DNA of 64,000 nucleotides from Shewanella aquimarina (GTDB lineage Bacteria; Pseudomonadota; Gammaproteobacteria; Enterobacterales; Shewanellaceae): assembly GCF_023349185.1 (NCBI RefSeq), contig NZ_JAKIKY010000005.1, forward strand, positions 62,001 through 126,000, read 5' to 3'. Under the pieces are notes generated by a model. The model made no database searches. It was not told the origin of the DNA and saw only the letters and a program-made list of their open reading frames with translations. The number at the start of each line of letters is the position of its first letter. Position 1 is the stretch's first letter. Positions 28,643 to 36,779 of the stretch are shown here, one piece after another. The translations under genes were made by a program, and so were the position numbers.

Positions 28643-29656
28643 TTAGCCAGGTCTGTACTCAGTTTTGTAGTAAAGCATCGCCCAAATGATTCTGGCGAGT
28701 TTGTTGGCCACAGCTACCGCCGCTTTCTGTTTGCCTCTTCGTTCAATGACCTTTCTTGCCCAGACAGATAGCCTGTCGTCGTTATTATTGGCGTAGCGTA
28801 TGACAGACCAAGCACCTTGAATCAGTTGTCGCCTTAGATAGCTGTTCCCCCGCTTGGTAATTGCCCCCAGCTTCTGTTTTCCACCACTTGAGAACTCTTT
28901 CGGCACCAGCCCCAAGTTTGCCGAGAAATGTCGCCCATTTTGATAACCTGAACCATCACCAGCGAACGATACCGCCGCCGTAGCAATAATTTCAGCGACA
29001 CCTCGTATAGCGGTTAATCGCTTGGTATCTTCATGATTTCTTGCCTGTAGTCGAATCTCTTTTTCCAGTGATTTAATCGAAGCATTGATGGCATATAACT
29101 CATCGAGTAACTCTCTGATGTACCTACGGGCGGTGGTGGTTAACGAGTTATCGCCATCTTCGAGTAACTCAGGTAGAGCAAGATTGAGCGGGTCGCGGCC
29201 CTTAGGAATAACAATGCCGTATTCACTCAATAATCTACGTATTTGATTGATCAACGCGGTTCTGACACGAATACGACGCTCGCGAATGCGATGGGAAATG
29301 ATAATATCGACCTGCGCTAAGGTTCTTGGTTTAACACAGATGATGTTGGGGCGCATCGCTGCCTCACAAATTGCAAAGGCATCATTGCGGTCATTTTTAT
29401 TGCCTTTCACGAAGGGCTTCACGTGCTGTGGTGGGATGAGTTTTACCTCAAATCCGCGCGACATCAGCTCTCGGCCCCAATAATTTGACCCACAACAGGC
29501 TTCCATAGCAATGACAGCATCAGGATATTGAACGAGCGTTTTCAACAGTTGAGTGCGTTTAACGGTGCGATTAAAGAGTGTTTTACCAGCTTGATTGACA
29601 CCGCAAATCTGAAGAACATTTTTTGCCAAATCGATACCAATTAGAGTAACTTTCAT
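28643..29656 (-). CDS. IS110/IS1111 family DEDD transposase
   Basis: 337 residues from the ATG at 29656 (AAAGG upstream). The RuvC-like DEDD catalytic set is visible: Asp9 in GIDLAKN, Glu52 in AMEACCGSNYWGREL, and Asp89/Asp92 in KNDRNDAFAI. A coiled-coil middle and the C-terminal Tnp domain (RLTAIRGVAEIIATAAV ... LGLVPKEFSSGGKQKLGAITKRGN) with its catalytic-type Ser follow. These recombinases use an element-encoded RNA to choose target sites. No frameshift or internal stop was found. Confidence 0.93.
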   Translation of the reverse strand: MKVTLIGIDLAKNVLQICGVNQAGKTLFNRTVKRTQLLKTLVQYPDAVIAMEACCGSNYWGRELMSRGFEVKLIPPQHVKPFVKGNKNDRNDAFAICEAAMRPNIICVKPRTLAQVDIIISHRIRERRIRVRTALINQIRRLLSEYGIVIPKGRDPLNLALPELLEDGDNSLTTTARRYIRELLDELYAINASIKSLEKEIRLQARNHEDTKRLTAIRGVAEIIATAAVSFAGDGSGYQNGRHFSANLGLVPKEFSSGGKQKLGAITKRGNSYLRRQLIQGAWSVIRYANNNDDRLSVWARKVIERRGKQKAAVAVANKLARIIWAMLYYKTEYRPG

Positions 29657-29814
29657 AGTGGACACCTTTTGTTGATATTGAACTTCGTAAACTCAATATG
29701 GCGCTTTTGACGCCGACTTCACAAGAGGTGTCCATCTCATCATCCCTATACGCTCCACGGCGGCTTCCCTGCCGCCGAGGGCCAAAATCGTGTTTACACT
29801 GGGTATCTAACGTC

Positions 29815-30150
29815 TCTTCGATTTGGCTTTAATTGGATGGGCTCGCTTTCTCGTTTTTTCCAACTGTAGCGTTTAGCTGAATGCTTGTCGGAAGGGAGTT
29901 TGAAGGTCGCACCTTCATCGTGACTTAACGCCTGCTAGGCGGGTGCAGTACATGGAAGTACTAATGTCGTGATCACATGGATGTGAAGGAACGAGGTATG
30001 TGCAGATACCCTTGTGAGACGCCGCAAGTACGTTCCCTGTAAGTTCGACGATGGCATCTGACCTACATGGATGTAGGGAATGCCAAAAAATGTAGGGAAC
30101 ATTTTTGGCCCTGACGACGAAGGTCACAGCCGTATCTACACTGGGTATCT
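29815..30150. repeat. Structured repeat, copy 2 (complete)
   Basis: Roughly 340 bases between two TTTACACTGGGTATCTAACGTC-like / CTACACTGGGTATCTAACGTC boundaries 342 bases apart. It holds an array of short palindromes: GAAGGTCGCACCTTC (29902-29916), GTACATGGAAGTAC (29948-29961), TCACATGGATGTGA (29973-29986) and CTACATGGATGTAG (30063-30076). A long AT-rich hairpin follows near 30081-30110. Three of them share the core CATGGAWG. Nothing in it looks like a gene. Copy 3 lies at 34215-34560. Confidence 0.7.
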
Positions 30151-30267
30151 AACGTCGCTTCGATTTGGCTTCATTGAACAGGATAGGAAACCTGGTTGGT
30201 TTTTCATTGCAGCGTTTGTCTCTATCTGAAAATTGCTATTAAAAATAGATCTAAATCCTTAAGCAGA

Positions 30268-30741
30268 TCACTCCAATACGACGGGGAGCATGTTGAGCTT
30301 TCGCGTATCTCTATCAATGAAAATAACAGCCACGAATAATTCTCCACTGGCCAATGCTTGCTCAATATTTGAAATTAATGACTCTTGGTGGCCTAAAGAC
30401 ACAAGGCTATGCAGCACCATCTTTAACCAAGGCAAGGTGCATTGAGTAAAGGCCCCCATAGACATTCGATCTAATTGAATACCGCCATCTGTGCCGGTAA
30501 CTTTGAGTCCCAGCAGTAAAGTTTGCCGATCGTCCATTTCACCAAAAGCAAGCATGTCGTTGTTATATTCACCACCATAGCGCCCAGGCAATAGAGTCAT
30601 CTTCTTGCCGTTAACAAAATCACTGAATATTCCAGCTAGTTGTCTAGCGTCGTGAGAAAACTCATTCATTTGATAAGGCACCATCATATGATTCTGTTCA
30701 ATCTCTGGCTTAGCCTGTTTTTTACGCCAAAATCCCATCAT
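30268..30741 (-). CDS. Hypothetical protein downstream of the Imm49-like gene
   Basis: 157 residues, soluble, no signal peptide. A basic start (MMGFWRKKQAKPEIEQ) precedes an alpha/beta-looking body with AGIFSDFVNGKKMTLLPGRYGGEYNNDMLAFGEMDDRQTLLLGLKV and VAVIFIDRDTRKLNMLPVVLE. No family was recognised. It follows the Imm49-like gene by 26 bases, a gap filled by three 8-base tandem repeats, so both are probably one transcript. A second immunity-type protein or chaperone is possible, unproven. Confidence 0.6.
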   Translation of the reverse strand: MMGFWRKKQAKPEIEQNHMMVPYQMNEFSHDARQLAGIFSDFVNGKKMTLLPGRYGGEYNNDMLAFGEMDDRQTLLLGLKVTGTDGGIQLDRMSMGAFTQCTLPWLKMVLHSLVSLGHQESLISNIEQALASGELFVAVIFIDRDTRKLNMLPVVLE

Positions 30742-30743
30742 TC

Positions 30744-30767
30744 TTGTTCCCTTGTTCCCTTGTTCCC
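30744..30767. repeat. 8-bp tandem repeat, three units, in a ribosome-binding position
   Basis: TTGTTCCC is repeated three times; on the coding strand it is GGGAACAA x3. It exactly fills the space between the stop codon of the Imm49-like gene and the ATG of the downstream gene. The purine-rich unit can act as a ribosome site, so copy number could change translation. Confidence 0.8.
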
Positions 30768-31664
30768 TTATTTCTTTTTAAGTTGCATATCTGTTGGCCT
30801 GGAGCCCAGTGTCACATCAAAGCGCTGGATGGGGTCTGCAACAGGTGACAATGCAGCATATTCCTCGGCAAAGGGTTGAAAGAGATCAAACCCTTGGGTT
30901 ATGTCCAGTTCCTCATAGTGTTGCAAGCCTTCAAGCGCCAACCACTCCATCGGCAAGTAGGGACTGTCAACCTGCACCTGATAGCCTGCCCGCCATGCGA
31001 TCTTGGCATAGATATAACCAAACATAGACATCAGATGCTGGGTCAACACCAAGGCGCCATCGAAGTTACGAAACTTGGCCAAAGGCACAGTTAGAGTGTG
31101 CAGCGCCTGCTCCATTCCTACCATGTCCCCCTTGGCCAGCGCCAGATAGAACTCCTGGTCTATCTGATAGCGCGCCATCTTCTTACCGGGGGGATTGGCC
31201 AGAATGTATTCCGCCCGCTCCCCTAACAGCTGCCATTTACCCTGCAGTGCCAGTATGGCCTGAAAGGCATGATACTCGGGGCAACCAACTCGGTTACGCA
31301 CCGCCTTGCCGCCCGTAACCCGGTACAGCGGCGAGATAAACTGACCGTACCAGTCGATCATCCTCTCATCGCCACTGACCAGCGGCATGAAATGACAGAA
31401 GGCTCCCTGCCACAATCCCGGATGGAGTTGGAATGACATGCGATCCAACTTGGCAGAGAGATAAGCGTGCCGGCGAAGGGCATCCAGATCCCGCTCGACA
31501 AACCAGGCGTGCAGTGACTTGGCCATATAGTATCCACGAAGAAATACCAGACTGTCGTTGCGGTTGCCGGTTGCATTACGCACATTGTTGAACGCCCATT
31601 GGGTGTCCCCCCCAAGACGTCGCAACAGAGTTTCTATCCCGGTTTGATGACAAATTTTCGCCAT
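30768..31664 (-). CDS. Imm49-like protein (putative toxin immunity)
   Basis: 298 residues, all-helical in appearance, with no signal or membrane segment. The C-terminal half pattern (EFYLALAKGDMVGMEQALHTLTVPLAK, then AYAKIAWRAGYQVQVDSPYLPMEWL-like wording near 225-250) resembles Imm49 family immunity proteins as I recall them: a GD-containing helix, then a helix ending in V-x-DSPYLP. Imm49 proteins neutralise polymorphic nuclease-type toxins. No toxin gene is visible here, so it would be an orphan. The assignment needs a profile search. A divergent promoter region lies upstream. Confidence 0.5.
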   Translation of the reverse strand: MAKICHQTGIETLLRRLGGDTQWAFNNVRNATGNRNDSLVFLRGYYMAKSLHAWFVERDLDALRRHAYLSAKLDRMSFQLHPGLWQGAFCHFMPLVSGDERMIDWYGQFISPLYRVTGGKAVRNRVGCPEYHAFQAILALQGKWQLLGERAEYILANPPGKKMARYQIDQEFYLALAKGDMVGMEQALHTLTVPLAKFRNFDGALVLTQHLMSMFGYIYAKIAWRAGYQVQVDSPYLPMEWLALEGLQHYEELDITQGFDLFQPFAEEYAALSPVADPIQRFDVTLGSRPTDMQLKKK

Positions 31665-31956
31665 GTTTTTAACTTTCTGAAATTCAACGAAATGACGCTA
31701 TTGTACGCGAAGGACTAAGTATAAATGTGACCTAAATAGAGAACTGTCAGATTTAGCCACTGCTGATATGCACCCTGTTCACCTCGATTTAGACGAATGC
31801 CCAGAGTTTCATCTGCGTTACTTGGAGATTGGTTTAGTTTTAGGATGTTGCGCGATCGACCTTAAACACCATAGCAACCGATTTAAGAAGACCTCGTCCG
31901 AAAGGTCATCATCTGGGCGTACTGTGCGCCAAGCCCTAATTTGCTGAAAGTTCATG
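31665..31956. other. Divergent intergenic region ahead of the duplicated genes
   Basis: No coding signal. It is AT-rich with promoter-like sequence for the leftward Imm49-like gene. The duplicated unit begins at 31957. Confidence 0.4.
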
Positions 31957-33087
31957 GATAGTTTTGACTGCACTTTGATTCGATCACGTTTTAAGGCTCA
32001 AAACTACTCTAGTATCATGAGTCATTTGACAGCTAGCTAAGGACGCGGTGCTAACTCATGAGCCAGATACTGGTAAAATTTTTTCGCAAGCGCAAGCTTG
32101 CCAGGAATAACCCGAACAAGTACCAAGCGGTGTTCGATCGTAACCAAGCACGTTTAAGGTTTTACATCGACAATGGCGTTATCCTGAGCGAAGTGAGGCC
32201 GGAGCCGGCGCTGAACTTCTTGCCTTGGGAGTGGTTCGATAGCGAACTGGTAATAAATCAAAAGTACTGCGAGATGCAGGCGGAGCGGGAACTGATCCTG
32301 GGGGACAGGCTGGATACCGCCCTGCTGGCGCAGGCTTTAGGCTACGGCTACTGCCAGAGCGCCATCGCCTTCAAGCGCCAGTCGCTTTACCCAAGCCGTT
32401 TTGGCCGGGAGTTTGAAAATGGGGTAATGCCTGAGTCCGTCTTCAATCTCTGCATCGCCGAGCTTCTGGGGTTGTCGGCTCATGCGCAAAACCTAGGCCG
32501 CTTCTATCGCATCGGCTATCCGAGGAACTGGTTGCTGCGCTCCAAGAGTCACTTAAGCGATTTTGTGGTGCTGCTGCACTCAGCCTATGTGGGCGCTCCC
32601 GTGGTGCCCACAGTGGACAAGTTTGCCTATGCAGATATTGTGGCCCACTGGGATACCCGGGATTTGGACCAAGTGTGCGGATTCCTGCAGCAACTGTGCG
32701 ACGATCAGATGCTGCAGGTGGTGTCGCCTCCCAGTAAGTTTTTCGTCGAAATGGGTGAATTAAATTGGCAGTTCATCCCCTATCCCGCCTTGCTGCTGCT
32801 TAAGCTGCGGCAAAATCGCGGCTTGGCCAATCCTGAGTTTGAGCATCCGGCCTTTGGACTCATCAATCGCCTGTTGCCGCAGGCGCCACAGCCCCTGGTG
32901 GTGGATGAAACCCTGTCGGCCTGGCTCACCCGGGCCCGCGAACAGGGTTTCGATGAAGACGCCTTGTTTGCATCCTGCGAGTAGCAGGGCTTTAGTGGCA
33001 ATTGGGCGTATCAGTAAATAGGCAATCTATATTTGATTTGGGCTTGATACTCACCGCCTCTGCTTACTCCTAGTGTTATCCTTCATT
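31957..33087 (+). repeat. Tandem duplication, unit 1 (1131 bp)
   Basis: The unit starts GATAGTTTTGACTGCAC and includes an upstream region, a 308-codon gene and about 100 bases of trailer. The same landmarks recur exactly 1131 bases later. CTTCAT occurs at the unit ends and may mark the crossover. Confidence 0.85.
32058..32984 (+). CDS. Unrecognised 308-residue protein, tandem copy 1
   Basis: Soluble, helix-rich, with a basic N-terminus (MSQILVKFFRKRKLARNNP) and conserved aromatic motif LNFLPWEWFDSELVINQ (about 52-68). The middle is a multi-helix domain (LLAQALGYGYCQSAIAFKRQSLYPSRFGREF, HLSDFVVLLHSAYVGAPVVP). Organisation loosely recalls polymorphic-toxin immunity proteins of the PoNi/DUF1911 kind, but I could not match signature residues. 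By eye it is about 90% identical to the next gene; differences cluster at residues 28-49. It has its own duplicated upstream region. Confidence 0.7.
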   Translation: MSQILVKFFRKRKLARNNPNKYQAVFDRNQARLRFYIDNGVILSEVRPEPALNFLPWEWFDSELVINQKYCEMQAERELILGDRLDTALLAQALGYGYCQSAIAFKRQSLYPSRFGREFENGVMPESVFNLCIAELLGLSAHAQNLGRFYRIGYPRNWLLRSKSHLSDFVVLLHSAYVGAPVVPTVDKFAYADIVAHWDTRDLDQVCGFLQQLCDDQMLQVVSPPSKFFVEMGELNWQFIPYPALLLLKLRQNRGLANPEFEHPAFGLINRLLPQAPQPLVVDETLSAWLTRAREQGFDEDALFASCE

Positions 33088-34218
33088 GATAGTTTTGACT
33101 GCACTTTGATTCGATCACGTTTTAAGGCTCAAAACTACTCTAGTATCATGAGTGATTTGACAGCTAGCTAAGGACGCGGTGCTAACCCATGAGCCAGATA
33201 CTGGTAAAATTTTTACGCAAGCGCAAGCTTGCCAGGAACAATCCCGACAAGTACCAAGCGGTGTTCGATGACAACCAAACTGCATTAGAGTTTTATATCG
33301 ACCATGGTAATACTCAGAGCCCAGTGACGCCGGATCCGGCGCTAAACTTCCTGCCTTGGGAATGGTTCGATAGCGAACTGGTGATAAATCAAAAATACTG
33401 GGAGATGCGGGCGGAGCGGGAACTGATCCTGGAGGACAGGCTAAATACCGCCCTGCTGGCGCAGGCATTAGGCTACGGCTGCTGCCAGAGCGCCATCGCC
33501 TTCAAGCGCCAGTCCCTGTACCCGAGCCGTTTTGGCCGGGAGTTTGAAAATGGGGTAAGGCCTGAGTCCGTCTTCAATCTCTGTATCGCCGAGCTCCTCG
33601 GCTTGACAGCTCATGCGCAAAACCTGGGCCGCTTCTATCGCATCGGCTATCCGAGGAACTGGTTGCTGCGCTCCAAGAGCCACCTGAGCGATTTTGTGGT
33701 GCTGCTGCACTCAGCCTATGTGAGCGCTCCCGTGGTGCCCACAGTGGACAAGTTCGCCTATGCCGAGATTGTGGCCCACTGGGATACCCAGGATTTGGAC
33801 CAAGTGCACGCTTTCCTGCAGCAACTGTGCGACGACCAGATGCTGCAGGTGGTGTCGCCTCCCAGCAAGTTTTTCGTTGAGATGGGAAACATGAATTGGC
33901 AGTTCATCCCCTATTGTGCCTTGCTGCTGCTTAAGCTGCGGCAGAACCGTGGTTTGGCCAATCCTGAGTTTGAGCATCCGGCCTTTGGACTCATCAATCG
34001 CCTGTTGCCGCAGGCACCGCAGCCCCTGGTGGTGGATGAAACCCTGTCGGCCTGGCTCACCCGGGCCCGCGAACAAGGTTTCGATGAAGACGCCTTGTTT
34101 GCAACCTGCGAGTAACAGGGCTGTAGTGGCAATTGGGCGTATCAGTAAATAGGCAATCTATATTTGATTTGGGCTTGATACTCACCGCCTCTGCTTACTC
34201 CTAGGTTTATCCTTCATC
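33088..34218 (+). repeat. Tandem duplication, unit 2 (1131 bp)
   Basis: Second unit with the same upstream sequence, gene and trailer. It ends at CTTCAT, after which sequence switches to the start of structured repeat copy 3. Confidence 0.85.
33189..34115 (+). CDS. Unrecognised 308-residue protein, tandem copy 2
   Basis: Same length and architecture as the preceding paralogue. I counted close to 29 substitutions, 11 of them within residues 28-49; in that stretch copy 1 has RNQARLRFYIDNGVILSE and copy 2 DNQTALEFYIDHGNTQSP. The rest is almost unchanged. Both frames are intact with no internal stops, so both copies appear functional. Recent duplication followed by local diversification or conversion is the simplest reading. 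Function unknown. Confidence 0.7.
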   Translation: MSQILVKFLRKRKLARNNPDKYQAVFDDNQTALEFYIDHGNTQSPVTPDPALNFLPWEWFDSELVINQKYWEMRAERELILEDRLNTALLAQALGYGCCQSAIAFKRQSLYPSRFGREFENGVRPESVFNLCIAELLGLTAHAQNLGRFYRIGYPRNWLLRSKSHLSDFVVLLHSAYVSAPVVPTVDKFAYAEIVAHWDTQDLDQVHAFLQQLCDDQMLQVVSPPSKFFVEMGNMNWQFIPYCALLLLKLRQNRGLANPEFEHPAFGLINRLLPQAPQPLVVDETLSAWLTRAREQGFDEDALFATCE

Positions 34219-34560
34219 GGTTGGGCTTTATTGGATGTGCCAGCTTTTTTTGTCAACTGTAGCGTTTAGCCGAATGTTTGTTGGGAGGGGGTTTGAAGGT
34301 CGCACCTTCATTGTTACTTAGCGCCTGCCCGGCGGGTGCAGTACATGGAAGTACCAATGTCGTGATCACATGGATGTGAAAGAGCGACCTTAAGTGCAGA
34401 TACCCTTGTGAGACGCTGCAAGTACGCTACCTGTAGGTTCGACGATGGCATCTGACCTACATGGATGTAGGGAATGCCAAAAAAGTGTAGGGAATATTTT
34501 TTGGCCCTGACATCGACGTCCGCAGATGCATCTACACCGGGGCATTTCATCTCTTCGATT
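34215..34560. repeat. Structured repeat, copy 3
   Basis: Matches copy 2 across its length: TTGGGCTTTATTGGATG, CAACTGTAGCGTTTAGC, GAAGGTCGCACCTTC, GTACATGGAAGTAC, TCACATGGATGTGA and CTACATGGATGTAG in the same order and spacing. The right boundary has drifted (CTACACCGGGGCATTTC). With copy 2 it brackets the Imm49-like/duplicated-gene module as direct repeats. Confidence 0.7.
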
Positions 34561-34752
34561 AGGCGGCATAGTAGACAAGCATTCAGTCGTATTTAAATTA
34601 TGTGAGTTTTGGGTGATTTAAAGTCCGTATTCATCGGCGTTTTTCAGTATGGTGTATTGAATGGAAAGCTGATAAGTTCTTTGGAATACAGCTGGTTAGT
34701 TAAGAGTGTTTTTACTGGTCAGATGGGGTAAACGGGCAGGTGCACTAATAAA
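34561..34752. other. Intergenic stretch before the low-GC orphan genes
   Basis: AT-rich, no gene seen. It presumably carries the promoter for the next gene; no clear motif can be named. Confidence 0.3.
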
Positions 34753-35103
34753 ATGTTAAGTAGCGATATGAATGAGTGCGAGTACAAGAAAATAACTAAA
34801 CAGGAAATCGTCTTCCGAAGGGGCGTTCTAGAAGAGACTATCTGTGTCATGCGATCTACTCACCCAAAGATCGCTGATAAGCTCCAGGGAATAATCAATT
34901 ACGGCCCTATTGATAAACCTGAGAAACATTGCGGTGGCCCCGAAACTGATTTCTTTCGGGTGAAACTGGAGCAGTTTGAAAAAGAACTAATTGTTGACAC
35001 TTTCGGTGACTTGGAGGCCTCAAGTATCTCCTTATTAGGCGAAACAACACCAAAGGCATCACATTATGCAGCCATGCTGGACATCTGGAATGCCAATACT
35101 TAA
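34753..35103 (+). CDS. Hypothetical protein, 116 residues
   Basis: Soluble, helical and acidic. It contains FRRGVLEETICVMRSTHPKIADKLQGIINYGP and a Gly/Pro turn KHCGGPETDFFRV. An alternative ATG five codons in is possible, and neither has a good ribosome site. No family was recognised. It lies in a run of AT-rich orphan genes after repeat copy 3, consistent with acquired DNA. Confidence 0.5.
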   Translation: MLSSDMNECEYKKITKQEIVFRRGVLEETICVMRSTHPKIADKLQGIINYGPIDKPEKHCGGPETDFFRVKLEQFEKELIVDTFGDLEASSISLLGETTPKASHYAAMLDIWNANT

Positions 35104-35163
35104 CAAGGCAGAGCATGCGACACGTGTGTGTTCGCAGAGTTATGTGCTTAAAGGGGGTTATCA

Positions 35164-35673
35164 GTGAAATGGAGTAAGTTGAAATCGCTGGTAGAAGACA
35201 AGTTTTCTCAATCCCTTAGCGGGAGAGTTGCTATTTTCAGCACAAGATATGGTAATTGTACTTGTGGTCACGCTTGGCTAACCCTTGATAAGGAAATTAT
35301 CGCTAATTTCTGTACAAGAGCATTCTGGAATCGTGCCGCTGGTAATTACTATCTTAAGGATGGACGGTGGGTTACGGACTCACCAATTCCAGAGCATGTC
35401 TCTGCGAACCAGAAAAAGTCTTACGGAGAAATGGAATACGGTGAACTATCAAGGCAAGATGCTTATGAGGCCTGCTGGAGTTTCGTGCACGATCTTACTA
35501 TTGATGAGTCAATATCTTCTGAAGACCCTTTAATTCAGTCCCTTGCAATGCTTGATAAACGCTTGGGAAAACGCAGATTAAAATCTATAGATCAAGCTAA
35601 GTTGCACCCTTTAGCAAAAAGGCTATTAACCGTGCGTCTAGAATCCGAAGGTGTTCGAGTGGTAAGCACATAA
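35164..35673 (+). CDS. SF0329 family protein
   Basis: 169 residues from a GTG with AAAGGGGG upstream. MKWSKLKSLVEDKFSQSLSGRVAIFSTRYGNCTCGHAWLTLDKEIIANFCTRAF is the pattern I associate with the small SF0329 family, named for a Shigella flexneri gene. Biochemical role unknown. Members are often found in variable islands. Here it lies between two orphan genes. Assignment is by recollection. Confidence 0.6.
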   Translation: MKWSKLKSLVEDKFSQSLSGRVAIFSTRYGNCTCGHAWLTLDKEIIANFCTRAFWNRAAGNYYLKDGRWVTDSPIPEHVSANQKKSYGEMEYGELSRQDAYEACWSFVHDLTIDESISSEDPLIQSLAMLDKRLGKRRLKSIDQAKLHPLAKRLLTVRLESEGVRVVST

Positions 35674-35787
35674 CAATTTACTCAATAGGACGAAAAAAGC
35701 TTGGCTTGCGCTCCTGCTTAGTTAATTGGGGCTAAGGACTTATTACGCCGATTGAGAATGTTCTAGATTAGGAAAAATTGGAATACC

Positions 35788-36546
35788 ATGGACAAGGCAT
35801 TAAACATAGTGAACGTTGTTATACCTAACGCTTATCGTCGTGAGACGAGATTTTTTTGGTTTTTCTCACTTTTCATCACTTTCTTACTATTCGGTGGCTT
35901 CGCGTCTAATTGGATTTCCAACCCTGACGTCCTAGGTCGAATTTCTCTAGTGACCGGGTTACATGGTGCATTCAGTGTGGCATGGTATTTATTACTATTA
36001 AATCAGATACAATTATCTGGTGCAGGTCGTTATTCCGCTCACAAAAACTTAGGAAAACTCAGTCTTCTTCTAGTAATTGCAATATTGATTACTGGCCCAA
36101 TGATGGCGCTTGAATTCTATCAACGCCTAACAGATTTTGGCATATTTAATCCTGAAGATGCTCAAGCTAGAATTCGAGCGGGAGGCTTTTTAGGTGGAAC
36201 TTTGCTCCAATGGCTAATTTTCTTAGCTCTCTATATTTTGGGTATTCTAAATATTAGTAATCCGGCCCACCATAAACGATTTATGGTTGCCGCAGCTATC
36301 CAACTGATGCCAGAGGGTCTTAATCGATTTACCCATTTATTGGCATTACCGGGTTATTCAATGTTTGTGTTGATGTTTTTAATCTACGTGACCCTTATGG
36401 CATATGACTGGAAGATTAAAAGTCGTATTTACATTAGTACACTACTATCATTTGGGTTATTTTTGGTTCTCGCCGTAGCAATGAATACTGTTTTTAAAAC
36501 ACAGGCTTGGGGAGATTGGGCGGTAGGAATGGTTAACAGCCTGTAA
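35788..36546 (+). CDS. Polytopic membrane protein, unknown function
   Basis: 252 residues with about seven membrane helices. His residues sit in helices or loops: GLHGAFSVAWYLLLLNQ, the YSAHKNLGKLSLLL segment, NPAHHKRFMVAAA and RFTHLLAL. This His spacing recalls small cytochrome-b-like or DUF2306-type membrane proteins, but that is only an impression. The gene is AT-rich like its neighbours. No partner is evident. Confidence 0.65.
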   Translation: MDKALNIVNVVIPNAYRRETRFFWFFSLFITFLLFGGFASNWISNPDVLGRISLVTGLHGAFSVAWYLLLLNQIQLSGAGRYSAHKNLGKLSLLLVIAILITGPMMALEFYQRLTDFGIFNPEDAQARIRAGGFLGGTLLQWLIFLALYILGILNISNPAHHKRFMVAAAIQLMPEGLNRFTHLLALPGYSMFVLMFLIYVTLMAYDWKIKSRIYISTLLSFGLFLVLAVAMNTVFKTQAWGDWAVGMVNSL

Positions 36547-36600
36547 AACCTGGCGGATAAGAATTGCCTTAAATTGTTCGAAAACTTTGCGGGCGTTATC

Positions 36601-36779
36601 TGTAAGGACTTACCCAAAAAAAGTAGACACCTTCTATAGTCAGAAAGAGGTGTCTCATGACGACAAAGAAAAGAACCAAGGCCTATACCCAAGAGTTTCG
36701 CGGCGAAGCAGTATGTCGAGCGAAATTTCCAAGCTTAAATCTCTCAGCCGATTTCGGCGTCAGCTTGATCTATGTCTAA
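36601..36779 (+). pseudogene. IS3-family remnant: left end plus truncated OrfA
   Basis: TGTAAGGACTTACCC at 36601 followed by AAAAAAAGTAGACACC resembles IS3-group left ends. A reading from the ATG at 36657 gives MTTKKRTKAYTQEFRGEAV, the start of an IS3 OrfA helix-turn-helix protein. It stops after about 40 residues with no OrfB or right end nearby. It is a dead fragment. Confidence 0.7.

Larger units (their letters stand above)
28404..29735 (-). mobile_element. IS110-family insertion sequence, IS1111 subgroup
   Basis: Subterminal inverted repeats ATGGACACCTC (28404-28414) and GAGGTGTCCAT (29725-29735), 11 bp and perfect, flank one transposase gene. True ends should lie a few bases outside. 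Subterminal repeats and a long non-coding segment downstream of the transposase are hallmarks of IS1111 rather than IS110 proper. The transposase reads leftward, is full length and looks active. A third GTGGACACCT copy lies right at the gene start (about 29659-29668), able to pair with the right repeat. Confidence 0.8.

Noticed and set aside
29806..29877. ATCTAAC ... CGTTTAGC in the structured repeat, which looks like integron R''/R' cores.
   Set aside because: The right core has a T where a purine is needed, and the palindrome array between copies is unlike an attC. It is better described as a repeat family.
35098..35145. attC-like sequence between two orphan genes (ACTTAAC ... GAGTTATGT with an internal imperfect hairpin).
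   Set aside because: The right core does not fit GTTRRRY, the total length of about 48 bases is below usual attC sizes, and no integron integrase or other paired sites were found.
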